Assembly (NCBI RefSeq): GCF_003752505.1
Contig: NZ_RKHO01000001.1
Location: forward strand, 248,001-312,000
Source of the DNA: Nocardioides aurantiacus
GTDB taxonomy: Bacteria; Actinomycetota; Actinomycetes; Propionibacteriales; Nocardioidaceae
DNA: 64,000 nucleotides
Reading direction: 5' to 3'
Shown: in pieces, positions 8,470-16,284 of the stretch
Position numbering within the stretch: the stretch's first letter is position 1
Layout of the letters: each line of letters opens with the position of its first letter
Translations under genes and position numbers: made by a program
The notes under the pieces: model-generated
What the model saw: only the letters and a program-made list of their open reading frames with translations
What the model was told of the DNA's origin: nothing
Database searches by the model: none

Positions 8470-9164
8470 TGTCGGCCCTGCGACGCCTCGTGGGCCAGGT
8501 GCCCGGTGTCGGAGGGTGGGACGAGGACCCGCTGTGGGGCTCGGTCTACGACTGGAGCGTCGAGCACCCGGTGACGGGCGGCGCGCTGTGGCGGCTCGGC
8601 ATCGGCAGCGACCTGCGCCTGCTGTACGCCGCGGCCGGCGAGACCGGTCGGCTCCCGGCCGGGTCGGTCGTGCTCGACGTCCCCAGCGGGGGCGGCGTGG
8701 CGCTGCGCGGGCTGCGGCCCGGCCAGGCAGTGCGCTACGTCGCGGTCGACATCTCCCAGCGGATGCTGGACCGCACCACCGCCTCGGCCCGCCGGCTCGG
8801 CGTCGAGGACCAGCTCGAGACGGTGCTGGCCGACGTCGTCGACCTGCCGTTCGCCGACGGGTCCGTGGACCACGTCGTCAGCCTGACCGGGCTGCACTGC
8901 TTCCCCGACCCGCGCGGAGCGGTCCGCGAGCTGGCGCGGGTGCTGCGTCCCGGTGGCGTGCTGACCGGAAGCGCGCTGCTCAACGACTCGGGCCTGCGCT
9001 TCGAGGGCGTACGCCGCGGCGGGCGCCTGGCCGGCCTGCTCGGTCCGGGCGCCACGCGGTCCGACGTACGCCGCTGGCTCGTCGCGGACGGCTTCGAGCA
9101 GGTGACGGTGCGGCTCTCCGGCGCGATCGGCTACTTCCGCGGCGTACGCGCGGACGGGGCCTGA
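8469..9164 (+). CDS. class I SAM-dependent methyltransferase
   Basis: Cytosolic methyltransferase of 231 aa. The SAM-binding motif I region is VVLDVPSGGGVALRGL (about residues 67-82), followed by YVAVDIS (acidic residue of motif II) and LPFADGSVDHVVS (motif IV). A C-terminal segment resembles UbiE/COQ5-type enzymes. ATG 8469 shares its A with the stop of the acyl-CoA oxidase-like gene (TGATG), so the two are translationally coupled and may act in one lipid-related pathway, though the substrate is unknown. Its TGA stop lies in the loop of a perfect hairpin. Confidence 0.75.
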   Translation: MSALRRLVGQVPGVGGWDEDPLWGSVYDWSVEHPVTGGALWRLGIGSDLRLLYAAAGETGRLPAGSVVLDVPSGGGVALRGLRPGQAVRYVAVDISQRMLDRTTASARRLGVEDQLETVLADVVDLPFADGSVDHVVSLTGLHCFPDPRGAVRELARVLRPGGVLTGSALLNDSGLRFEGVRRGGRLAGLLGPGATRSDVRRWLVADGFEQVTVRLSGAIGYFRGVRADGA

Positions 9165-9171
9165 GGCCCCG
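9155..9171. terminator. hairpin with the stop codon in its loop, between convergent genes
   Basis: CGGGGCC and GGCCCCG form a perfect 7-bp stem, and the 3-nt loop is exactly the TGA stop of the methyltransferase gene. The element lies between two convergent genes only 13 bp apart and would serve as a compact bidirectional terminator. Confidence 0.5.
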
Positions 9172-9177
9172 ACCGGG

Positions 9178-9720
9178 TCAGTTGTCGGTGTCGCGACCCA
9201 CGGAGGGAGCGGCGTCGCCCTTGACGCCGGACTCGTGCGGGTCCTCCTTGAAGCGCTCGAACGAGGCGTTGACCTCGGCCTCGGCCTCGCGACGGCCGGT
9301 CCACTCGGCGCCCTCGACGGACTTGCCGGGCTCGAGGTCCTTGTAGACCTCGAAGAAGTGCTGGATCTCGAGCCGGTCGAACTTCGAGACGTGGTTGATG
9401 TCGCGCAGGTGCTCCAGGCGCGGGTCCGTCGCGGGGACGCAGAGGACCTTGTCGTCGCCGCCGGCCTCGTCGGTCATCCGGAACATGCCGATCGCGCGGC
9501 ACTTGATCAGGCAGCCGGGGAAGGTGGGCTCCTGCAGGATCACCAGGGCGTCCAGCGGGTCGCCGTCCAGGCCCAGGGTGTTCTCGATGTAGCCGTAGTC
9601 GGCGGGGTACTGCGTCGACGTGAACAGCGTCCGGTCCAACCGGATCCGCCCGCTCTCGTGGTCCACCTCGTACTTGTTGCGCTGACCCTTGGGGATCTCC
9701 ACGAGCACGTCGAACTCCAC
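9178..9720 (-). CDS. ppa: inorganic pyrophosphatase
   Basis: Soluble family I pyrophosphatase of 180 aa that hydrolyses PPi to phosphate and pulls biosynthetic reactions forward. Typical features are [13 protein letters not shown] near the N-terminus, [23 protein letters not shown] with the metal-binding aspartates of the DxDPxD signature, and [14 protein letters not shown] start at 9720 follows AAGGAAG on the minus strand. Homologues sit beside dacB in mycobacteria in the same divergent arrangement, so this gene opens the conserved block. The acidic C-terminal tail after residue 160 is variable in the family. Confidence 0.95.
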   Translation of the reverse strand: MEFDVLVEIPKGQRNKYEVDHESGRIRLDRTLFTSTQYPADYGYIENTLGLDGDPLDALVILQEPTFPGCLIKCRAIGMFRMTDEAGGDDKVLCVPATDPRLEHLRDINHVSKFDRLEIQHFFEVYKDLEPGKSVEGAEWTGRREAEAEVNASFERFKEDPHESGVKGDAAPSVGRDTDN

Positions 9721-9772
9721 GGCACTTCCTTCTCTGCAGGACGTCGCGGCCCCTGGGCGGGCGCGCCGGGGC

Positions 9773-9778
9773 TAGTGT
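9773..9778 (+). promoter_or_regulatory. -10 hexamer TAGTGT upstream of dacB
   Basis: TAGTGT lies 45 nt before the dacB ATG, in the divergent ppa-dacB spacer. A leader with the ribosome-binding site GAGGAGG follows. Confidence 0.4.
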
Positions 9779-9822
9779 CGCGCACATCCTGCCGGTCCGC
9801 ACATCGAGGAGGCACCCCGCCC

Positions 9823-11295
9823 ATGGGGCGTGAGCCACGCCACAGCCGCATCCACCCCGTGCTGCGCCACCTCGCCGAGCTGCTCGTGCTGGTGATGCTG
9901 GCCGCGGCGGTGGTCAGCTACCGCTTCGACCTGGGGGAGCGGTGGTTCGGGTGGGGACCCGTCGACCCGGCCACCGAGCCCGCCGCGGTGCTGCCGCCCG
10001 AGGGCCTGCGGCTGCCGGCCTCCCGCGTGGCCCAGCGCGTGGCGGTGGCCGGCGAGCACGTCGACGTCGACCCGGCCGCGGTCTCGGCGGCGGTCGCGCC
10101 GCTGCTCCAGCGCCGTGTCCTCGGCCCCCACTACGCGGTGCTGGTCACCGACCTCGGGACCGGCGAGGAGGTCTACCGCGCCGGCGCCCGCAGCGTGGTG
10201 CCCGCCTCCACGACCAAGCTGCTCACCTCGGTGGCGGCCCTGGAGTCCCTCGGCGGCACCAGCCGCTTCACCACCTCCACCCGCTGGCAGCCGCAGGCCG
10301 GCCGGCTGGTGCTGGTCGGGGGCGGCGACCCGTTGCTGGCCTCGGGCCCGAGCGAGGACGCCGGCACCTACCCCCGCCGGGCCGACCTCCGGACGCTGGC
10401 GAAGCGGTCCGCGCAGGCGCTGCGCGCCGAGGGCGTACGCCGGGTCCGGCTCGGCTACGACGACAGCCTGTTCACCGGGCCGGCCGTCAACCCCACCTGG
10501 GAGCCCGGCTACCTCGACGACATCACCTCCCCGATCAGCGCGCTGTGGGTCGACCACGCCGAGGACCCCGACGGCTTCGGCTTCGTCGCCGACCCGGCCG
10601 CCGACGCGGCGCGGGTCTTCGCGGCGGCGCTGCGCCAGGCCGGCGTCCAGGTGCGCGGCCCGGTCGCGCGCACGCCCGCCCCCGTCGACGCGACCACGAC
10701 CGACCCGCCGCCCACGCTGGCCTCGGTCCGCAGCGCCACCGTCGGCGAGATCGTCGAGCGCCTCCTGGCGGTCAGCGACAACCAGGCCGCCGACGTGCTC
10801 GCCCACCACGTCGGGCTGGCCGAGTCGGGGCAGGGCTCGTTCGAGGGCGGCGCGGCCGGCGTCCTCGGGGTCGTCCAGCGCCTCGGCGTACCCGTGGACG
10901 GGGACCGGCTGTTCGACGGCAGCGGCCTCTCCCGCGACAACCGGCTCAGCCCCGACACCCTCGCCGGGGTGCTGCGGCTGGTGGAGGAGCAGGACCGGCC
11001 CGAGCTGCGTCAGGTGCTGACCGGCCTCCCGGTCTCGGGCTTCACCGGCTCGCTCGCGCTGCGCTTCGACGAGGGCCCGCCGGCCGCACGCGGCCGCGTC
11101 CGGGCCAAGACCGGCACCCTCACCGGCGTCCACGGGCTGGCCGGCGTGGCCGACGACCCGAGCGGTGGCCGGATGGCCTTCGTCGTCGTCGCCGACCGCG
11201 TCCGGCCCGAGAAGGAGCTCGAGGCGCGGGACCGCGTCGACCGGATCGCGGCCGCCCTGGGGGCGTGCAGGTGCGGCGTAGGGTCGCCGTCATGA
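9823..11295 (+). CDS. dacB: D-alanyl-D-alanine carboxypeptidase/endopeptidase (PBP4 type)
   Basis: Penicillin-binding protein of 490 aa that trims or cleaves peptidoglycan peptides outside the membrane. One N-terminal hydrophobic anchor (residues ~18-33) is followed by the three serine-peptidase motifs: SxxK at S129-TTK132, SxN at S318-D-N320 and KTG at 429-431. Between them is the inserted domain typical of class C PBP4 proteins (SGPSEDAGTYPRRADLRTLA). GAGGAGG lies 10 nt before ATG 9823. The stop overlaps the next start as ATGA. Orthologues of this gene and its two downstream neighbours occur in this order in mycobacteria. Confidence 0.9.
   Translation: MGREPRHSRIHPVLRHLAELLVLVMLAAAVVSYRFDLGERWFGWGPVDPATEPAAVLPPEGLRLPASRVAQRVAVAGEHVDVDPAAVSAAVAPLLQRRVLGPHYAVLVTDLGTGEEVYRAGARSVVPASTTKLLTSVAALESLGGTSRFTTSTRWQPQAGRLVLVGGGDPLLASGPSEDAGTYPRRADLRTLAKRSAQALRAEGVRRVRLGYDDSLFTGPAVNPTWEPGYLDDITSPISALWVDHAEDPDGFGFVADPAADAARVFAAALRQAGVQVRGPVARTPAPVDATTTDPPPTLASVRSATVGEIVERLLAVSDNQAADVLAHHVGLAESGQGSFEGGAAGVLGVVQRLGVPVDGDRLFDGSGLSRDNRLSPDTLAGVLRLVEEQDRPELRQVLTGLPVSGFTGSLALRFDEGPPAARGRVRAKTGTLTGVHGLAGVADDPSGGRMAFVVVADRVRPEKELEARDRVDRIAAALGACRCGVGSPS
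11279..11284 (+). promoter_or_regulatory. -10 hexamer TAGGGT inside the dacB 3' end
   Basis: TAGGGT followed by 7 nt and ATG 11292 fits a leaderless internal promoter that would let the metalloprotease and tilS be made apart from dacB. Confidence 0.45.
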
Positions 11296-12356
11296 GCGAG
11301 GGAGCACCAGGCAGCGCCCGGATGGTCGACTGGGACCTGGCGGTGCGCGTGGGCTCCCGGCTCGTCGGCGAGGGCCCCCAGGTCTCCCGGCGGGAGGCCG
11401 CCGACGCCGTCGCCGAGCTGCGGGCCGGGGCCGACCGCTCGACCCAGCTGGTCCGTGACTTCACCGGCCTGGTCGCCACCGAGCGCACCGCGCCGGTCCT
11501 CGTCGTCGACCGCCCTGGCTGGATCCAGGCCAACGCCGACGGGTTCGCGACCATCATGGGCCCGCTGCTCGACAAGCTGACCGAGAAAAAGGGACCGCCC
11601 GGCGGTCTCACCCAGGCCATCGGCTCGCGGATCACCGGCGTCGAGCTCGGCACCATGCTGGGGTTCCTCGGGTCCAAGGTGCTCGGCCAGTTCGACCCGT
11701 TCCACGACCAGCCCGGCGAGCAGGGGCGGCTGCTGCTGGTCGCCCCCAACATCGTCCACGTCGAGCGCGAGCTCGGCGCCGACCCGCACGACTTCCGGCT
11801 CTGGGTGTGCCTGCACGAGGAGACCCACCGGGTGCAGTTCACGGCCGTGCCGTGGATGACCGAGCACCTCCGGTCGCTGATGGGCGAGATCCTGTCCTCG
11901 GTGCAGACCGACCCGGCCGAGCTCGTGGGCGACCTCGTCCGCAAGCTGGGCGACGTGCGCGGCGGCCGGTCCGACGGCAGCCTGCTCGACCTGTTCGCCA
12001 GCCCCGAGCAGAAGGCCGTGATCGACCGGGTGACCGGTGTGATGAGCCTGCTCGAGGGCCACGCCGACGTCGTCATGGACGGCGTCGGTCCCGAGGTGAT
12101 CCCCTCGGTCGCGCAGATCCGCCGCACGTTCACCGAGCGCCGCAAGGGCGTCGGTGCGCTCGACCGGCTGCTGCGCCGGCTGCTCGGCCTCGACCAGAAG
12201 ATGGCGCAGTACCGCGACGGCGCGATCTTCGTCCGGGCCGCCGTCGACAAGGTCGGCATGGACGGCTTCAACGCCGTGTGGGCGGGGCCGGAGAACCTGC
12301 CCGGCAAGGCCGAGATCCTCGACCCCGCGCTGTGGGTCGCCCGCGTCCACGGCTGA
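11292..12356 (+). CDS. zinc-dependent metalloprotease of the actinobacterial DUF2342 type
   Basis: Protein of 354 aa with HEETH at residues 175-179, a zincin HExxH motif in the context FRLWVCLHEETHRVQF, and EGHADVVMD further on, which may supply the third ligand. It matches the conserved actinobacterial family often annotated as zinc-dependent metalloprotease or 'coenzyme F420 biosynthesis associated'. No signal peptide is visible, so it appears cytosolic. Its substrate is unknown. The gene overlaps dacB by 4 bp and precedes tilS by 9 bp, the same neighbours as in mycobacteria. Confidence 0.78.
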   Translation: MSEGAPGSARMVDWDLAVRVGSRLVGEGPQVSRREAADAVAELRAGADRSTQLVRDFTGLVATERTAPVLVVDRPGWIQANADGFATIMGPLLDKLTEKKGPPGGLTQAIGSRITGVELGTMLGFLGSKVLGQFDPFHDQPGEQGRLLLVAPNIVHVERELGADPHDFRLWVCLHEETHRVQFTAVPWMTEHLRSLMGEILSSVQTDPAELVGDLVRKLGDVRGGRSDGSLLDLFASPEQKAVIDRVTGVMSLLEGHADVVMDGVGPEVIPSVAQIRRTFTERRKGVGALDRLLRRLLGLDQKMAQYRDGAIFVRAAVDKVGMDGFNAVWAGPENLPGKAEILDPALWVARVHG

Positions 12357-12365
12357 CCCGCACGC

Positions 12366-13343
12366 GTGGCACCCCAGCACCCCGCGGTCGCCGCGGTGCG
12401 CCTCGGCGTACGACGCGCGCTGACCGACCTCGACCCCGGCGCCACCGTCCTGGTCGCCTGCAGCGGCGGCGCCGACTCGCTCGCCCTGGCGGCGGCCACC
12501 GTCGCCGAGGCCGCCCCGGGGTCGCTGCGGGTCGTCGGGGCGACCGTCGACCACGGCCTCCAGGACGGCTCGGACGCGCAGGCCGCGCGGGTGGTGCAGC
12601 AGCTCGCCGACCTCGGCGTCGACGAGACGGTGGGCGCCCGGGTGGTGGTGTCCGCCGACGGGTCCGGGCCCGAGGCGGCGGCCCGGGAGGCGAGGTACGC
12701 CGTGCTCGGCGAGATGGCGCGCCACTTCTCCGCGGCCGCCGTGCTGCTGGGCCACACCCTCGACGACCAGGCCGAGACCGTCCTGCTCGGCCTGACCCGC
12801 GGTGCCGGCGCGCGCTCGCTGGCGGGGATGCGGCGCTCCTTCGAGGTGTTCCGTCGGCCGCTGCTCGACGTCACCCGCGCGCAGACCGAGACGGCGTGCC
12901 TGGTGCTGGGCCTCGAGCCGTGGTCCGACCCCCACAACGACGACGACCGCTTCACCCGGGTGCGGGTGCGCACGCGGGTGCTGCCGGTGCTGGAGGACGA
13001 GCTGGGCCCCGGCGTCGCCGCCACCCTGGCCCGCACCGCCGACCAGCTGCGCCGCGACACGGCGTACCTCGACGAGGTGACCGCCGCCGCCCTCGCCGCC
13101 GCCACCGGCCCCGACGGCCTGTCGGTGGTGGTGCTCGCCGACCTCCACGAGGCCGTCCGCCTCCGCGTCCTGCGCTCCGCGGCGCTGGCCGCCGGCGCCC
13201 TGCCCGCCGAGCTCGCCACCGTCCACCTCGACGACCTCGACCGCCTCGTCACCGCCTGGCACGGCCAGAAGTGGGTCGACCTCCCCGGCCACCTCCGTGC
13301 CTCCCGCTCCGGTGGTCTGCTGGTGTTCAGGTCGGTGGGGTGA
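12366..13343 (+). CDS. tilS: tRNA(Ile)-lysidine synthetase
   Basis: Modifies C34 of the tRNA(Ile) CAU anticodon to lysidine so that it reads AUA; essential in most bacteria. The N-type ATP-pyrophosphatase P-loop SGGADS lies at residues 33-38, followed by VVGATVDHGLQ, LGHTLDDQAETVLL and a C-terminal substrate-binding region. At 325 aa it is the short form typical of Actinobacteria. Start GTG 12366 has only a weak upstream site. In this lineage hpt normally follows directly; here a DUF559 gene and an oxidoreductase intervene. A palindromic repeat begins 10 nt after the stop. Confidence 0.92.
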   Translation: MAPQHPAVAAVRLGVRRALTDLDPGATVLVACSGGADSLALAAATVAEAAPGSLRVVGATVDHGLQDGSDAQAARVVQQLADLGVDETVGARVVVSADGSGPEAAAREARYAVLGEMARHFSAAAVLLGHTLDDQAETVLLGLTRGAGARSLAGMRRSFEVFRRPLLDVTRAQTETACLVLGLEPWSDPHNDDDRFTRVRVRTRVLPVLEDELGPGVAATLARTADQLRRDTAYLDEVTAAALAAATGPDGLSVVVLADLHEAVRLRVLRSAALAAGALPAELATVHLDDLDRLVTAWHGQKWVDLPGHLRASRSGGLLVFRSVG

Positions 13344-13353
13344 GCGGTTGCTG

Positions 13354-13413
13354 ATTACCCGGACGTCCGGGTAATCCGGGACTTGTCCGCTGTCGTGACG
13401 GCTGACAAGTCCC
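13354..13413 (+). repeat. left inverted repeat of the DUF559 unit
   Basis: 60 bp that match the reverse complement of 14495-14554 at 50 of 60 positions without gaps. The outer part is a 22-24 bp perfect palindrome with half-site ATTACCCGGAC (13353-13376). The inner part is a 10-bp stem, GGGACTTGTC / GACAAGTCCC (13378-13387 and 13404-13413). It could also act as the tilS terminator. Confidence 0.7.
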
Positions 13414-13497
13414 AGAGAAGGCGGACGGGTCGGTCTGGTCGATGGCGCTTGTCCACAGGTCCTGATTCTCCAGGTGCGCCCACGGTGGCCGGTGTCG

Positions 13498-13503
13498 CAG
13501 GGT
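13498..13503 (+). promoter_or_regulatory. -10-like hexamer CAGGGT for the DUF559 gene
   Basis: CAGGGT followed by 6 nt and ATG 13510 resembles the leaderless TAGGGT starts elsewhere in the window with one change at the first base. Confidence 0.35.
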
Positions 13504-13509
13504 CGGGCC

Positions 13510-14478
13510 ATGCATCCGGCTCTGCGCGCGGCAACCAGCCCTCACGGCGTACTCATGCGGTCGGCGGCCCTGGAGCGGGGCTGCGATGACGACGACATCC
13601 GTGCCGCTCTGAGGAGCGGCGAGCTGTGGAGGATCCGCGCCGGAACCTATGCGTGGACCCGGCACTGGGACTCGCTCGACCAACGAGGTCGTCACCTGAT
13701 GGGGGTGCGCGGCGTGGTGCTCAAGGCCGAGACCGATGTCGTGGTGTCGCACATCAGCGCGGTGGTCCTTCACCGAGGACCCCTGTGGGAGCTGCCCATC
13801 GACTTGGTGCACGTGACCCGGCCGGACCGTCGCGGGGGACGGCGGGCCGCGGGGGTGGTCCAGCATCGTGGCGTGCTCGCAGAGTCCGACGTGGTGGTGG
13901 TCGACGGGCTCGAGGTGACGAGTACGACGCGTACGGCGCTGGACGTGCTCGCCCTCCACGACCTCGAGCACGCGCTGCCGGTGCTGGACGACTTCCTCCG
14001 TCGTGGTCTGACGAGCACCGCGGCGCTCGAGGAGTGCCGGCGCCGCATGGACTCCTGGCCGGGCACCCTGTCCGCCGACCTCGCGATCCGTCTCAGCGAC
14101 GGGCGACGGGAGTCGGTGGGTGAGTCGCGGACGGCGTACTGCTTGTACCTGGGCGGGGTCCCCAGGCCCACGCCGCAGTGGCGCGTCCTCGATGCGCGCG
14201 GAGTGGAGATCGCACGACTGGACTTCGCCTGGCCGGACGCGGGCGTGTGGGTCGAGTTCGACGGCAAGGAGAAGTACCTCAAGCACCGGCGGCCGGGTGA
14301 GAGCGTGGTCGATGCGGTGCTCCGGGAGAAGCGGCGCGAGGAGCGCATCGCCCGCCTCACCGGATGGCGGTGCATCCGCATCGTCTGGGCCGACCTGTTC
14401 CACCCCGAGGCCCTCGCGGCGTACGTCGTCAGCGTGCTGCGCGGTGGACCCGTGCACGCCGGCCGCAAGAGCGCCTGA
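13510..14478 (+). CDS. AbiEi-like antitoxin domain + DUF559 endonuclease-fold protein
   Basis: Protein of 322 aa. The N-terminal part (LMRSAALERGCDDDDIRAALRSGELWRIRAGTYA) looks like the winged-helix 'AbiEi antitoxin' domain. The C-terminal part has VWVEFDGKEKY, then LREKRREERIARLTGWRCIRIVWADL, the PD-(D/E)xK-type pattern of DUF559/Vsr-like proteins. No AbiEii toxin lies beside it, so an ordinary toxin-antitoxin role is not supported. Codons ending in A or T (tat, cat, cgt) are commoner than in neighbouring genes, which suggests transfer. It sits inside 60-bp inverted repeats between tilS and hpt. ATG 13510 was preferred to 13474 for its spacing from a promoter-like hexamer. Confidence 0.75.
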   Translation: MHPALRAATSPHGVLMRSAALERGCDDDDIRAALRSGELWRIRAGTYAWTRHWDSLDQRGRHLMGVRGVVLKAETDVVVSHISAVVLHRGPLWELPIDLVHVTRPDRRGGRRAAGVVQHRGVLAESDVVVVDGLEVTSTTRTALDVLALHDLEHALPVLDDFLRRGLTSTAALEECRRRMDSWPGTLSADLAIRLSDGRRESVGESRTAYCLYLGGVPRPTPQWRVLDARGVEIARLDFAWPDAGVWVEFDGKEKYLKHRRPGESVVDAVLREKRREERIARLTGWRCIRIVWADLFHPEALAAYVVSVLRGGPVHAGRKSA

Positions 14479-14554
14479 CGTGTCAGCCGTTCTGGGCACT
14501 CGTCAGCCGTCGGGACGACTGACACGTCCCCAATTACCCGGACGTCCGGGTAAT
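14477..14554 (-). repeat. right inverted repeat of the DUF559 unit
   Basis: Contains a 10-bp stem GACGTGTCAG / CTGACACGTC (14477-14486, 14519-14528), two direct copies of GTCAGCCGT (14482-14490, 14502-14510), and a 22-bp perfect palindrome at 14533-14554 identical to the core of the left repeat. Positions 14495-14554 are the inverted counterpart of 13354-13413. It separates the DUF559 gene from the convergent oxidoreductase gene and may terminate both. Confidence 0.7.
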
Positions 14555-14563
14555 CCAGCAGCC

Positions 14564-15601
14564 TCAGACCGCCTCGGCAAGGAGGCGCAGGGTGGCCTCC
14601 CGGGTGGGGGCGGAGGTGGGGTCGGTGCCGGTGAGGGCGCCGGCGACGGGGTGGACCATCACCTCGTCGACGTCGAAGGTGTCGGCGAGCTCGCGGACCT
14701 GCTTGGCGGCGTCGGCGGGCGTGCCGACGACCCAGCGGGTCAGCATCGACTCCGCCAGTGCGCGGTGGGCGTCGGGCAGCGGGTCGGCCTCGGCCTGCTC
14801 GACGGTGCGCTGGGGGGCGAGCTGGCCGCCGGTGCGCAGCGCGACCATGGCGTGCAGGTTGGGCAGCACCAGGCGCTGCGCCTCCTCGGTCGTGTCGGCG
14901 ACGACGGCGTTGACGGTGAGGAACGTGCGGGGGCGGTCGAGCTGCTCGGAGGGGCGGAACTGCGAGCGGTAGAGGTCCAGCGCCTCGGCGGTGCCGTGGC
15001 CGGAGAAGTGGTGGGCGAAGACGTACGGCAGGCCCTTCTCGGCCGCCAGCCGTGCCGAGTAGTCCGACGAGCCCAGCAGCCACACCGGGGCCACCGAGGT
15101 GGCGACGGGGGTGGCGCTGAGCGGGTGGGAGCGTCCCTGCACCTGCAGGCCGACCCCGCCGGGGCTCATCATCGCGATGACGTTGTCGACGTACGACGGG
15201 AAGCGGGAGACGGCGTCCTCCTCGACCCCACCGGCGCCGTGGCGCAGCGCCCACGAGGTGACGGGGTCCGAGCCGGGGGCCCGGCCGATGCCGAGGTCGA
15301 TCCGCCCGGGGAAGGCGGCCTCGAGCAGCGCGAACTGCTCGGCCACCACCAGCGGGGCGTGGTTGGGCAGCATCACGCCGCCGGAGCCGACCCGGATCCG
15401 CGACGTGGCGGCGGCCAGCATCGCGATCACCACGGGCGGGTTCGTGGCCGCGACGGCGGGCATGTTGTGGTGCTCGGCCACCCAGTAGCGGGTGTAGCCG
15501 GCCTCGTCGGCCACCTGCGCGAGGCGGCGGGCGGCGGCGAGCGCGTCACCGGTGGTCTGGTCGGAACGCACGGGCACGAGGTCGAGGACGGAGAGCTGCA
15601 T
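14564..15601 (-). CDS. LLM-class flavin-dependent oxidoreductase
   Basis: Luciferase-like monooxygenase family protein of 345 aa with a TIM-barrel fold that uses FMNH2 or F420. It begins LSVLDLVPVRSDQT and has YTRYWVAEHHNMPAVA, RIRVGSGGVMLPNHAPLVVAEQF and DLGIGRAPGSDP, the standard signatures of the 'MsnO8-like' group near bacterial luciferase. ATG 15601 on the minus strand. The gene is convergent with the DUF559 gene and divergent from hpt, interrupting the usual tilS-hpt adjacency. The substrate cannot be inferred. Confidence 0.85.
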   Translation of the reverse strand: MQLSVLDLVPVRSDQTTGDALAAARRLAQVADEAGYTRYWVAEHHNMPAVAATNPPVVIAMLAAATSRIRVGSGGVMLPNHAPLVVAEQFALLEAAFPGRIDLGIGRAPGSDPVTSWALRHGAGGVEEDAVSRFPSYVDNVIAMMSPGGVGLQVQGRSHPLSATPVATSVAPVWLLGSSDYSARLAAEKGLPYVFAHHFSGHGTAEALDLYRSQFRPSEQLDRPRTFLTVNAVVADTTEEAQRLVLPNLHAMVALRTGGQLAPQRTVEQAEADPLPDAHRALAESMLTRWVVGTPADAAKQVRELADTFDVDEVMVHPVAGALTGTDPTSAPTREATLRLLAEAV

Positions 15602-15678
15602 ACCGGCCCAACGAACCGGCGGCGACCGGCATTCCGACCGGTATGTCGGACAGCGCCCCGCCGTGGGAGGGTGGCTCC

Positions 15679-16230
15679 ATGGACGCAGCCGACCTCGAGG
15701 GCGATCTGGTCAACATCCTGTTCACCGAGGAGGACATCCAGCGTCGCCTCGCCGAGATGGCCCGGCAGATCGAGCAGGACTACGAGGGCGAGGACCTCCT
15801 CATCGTCGGCGTGCTGCGCGGCGCGGTGATGGTCATGGCCGACATGGCGCGGTCGTTCAACCGCCACCTCGAGATGGACTGGATGGCGGTGTCGTCCTAC
15901 GGCTCGGGCACCAAGAGCTCGGGCGTCGTACGCATCCTCAAGGACCTCGACACCGACATCAGCGGCCGCCACGTGCTGATCGTCGACGAGATCATCGACA
16001 CCGGCCTCACGCTGAGCTGGCTGACCGCCAACCTGGCCTCGCGCAACGCCGCCTCGGTGGAGATCTGCACGCTGCTGCGCAAGCCCGAGGCGCTGACGAT
16101 GCAGGTCGACGTGAAGTACGTCGGCTGGGACATCCCCAACGAGTTCGTCGTCGGCTACGGCCTCGACTACAACGAGCGCTACCGCAACCTGCGCGACATC
16201 GGCACGCTCGCCCCGCACGTCTACAGCTGA
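15679..16230 (+). CDS. hpt: hypoxanthine(-guanine) phosphoribosyltransferase
   Basis: Purine-salvage enzyme of 183 aa that joins hypoxanthine or guanine to PRPP. The PRPP-binding signature VLIVDEIIDTGLTL lies near residues 98-111, VGVLRGAVMVMADM near 43-56, and the C-terminal VGYGLDYNERYRNL is typical. I chose ATG 15679 because GGGAGGG lies 7-8 nt upstream; the in-frame ATG at 15643 has no such site. In Actinobacteria and Firmicutes the hpt-ftsH pair is conserved and is kept here with 54 bp between them. Confidence 0.93.
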   Translation: MDAADLEGDLVNILFTEEDIQRRLAEMARQIEQDYEGEDLLIVGVLRGAVMVMADMARSFNRHLEMDWMAVSSYGSGTKSSGVVRILKDLDTDISGRHVLIVDEIIDTGLTLSWLTANLASRNAASVEICTLLRKPEALTMQVDVKYVGWDIPNEFVVGYGLDYNERYRNLRDIGTLAPHVYS

Positions 16231-16284
16231 GCCCGTTCCCACGTCCCGTCGCCGCCGGTTGGCTGACCTGAGAGGATTGCGCGC

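Noticed and set aside
13510-14478. Complete AbiE type IV toxin-antitoxin system
   Set aside because: Only the AbiEi-like N-terminal domain is present; no AbiEii nucleotidyltransferase gene is adjacent.
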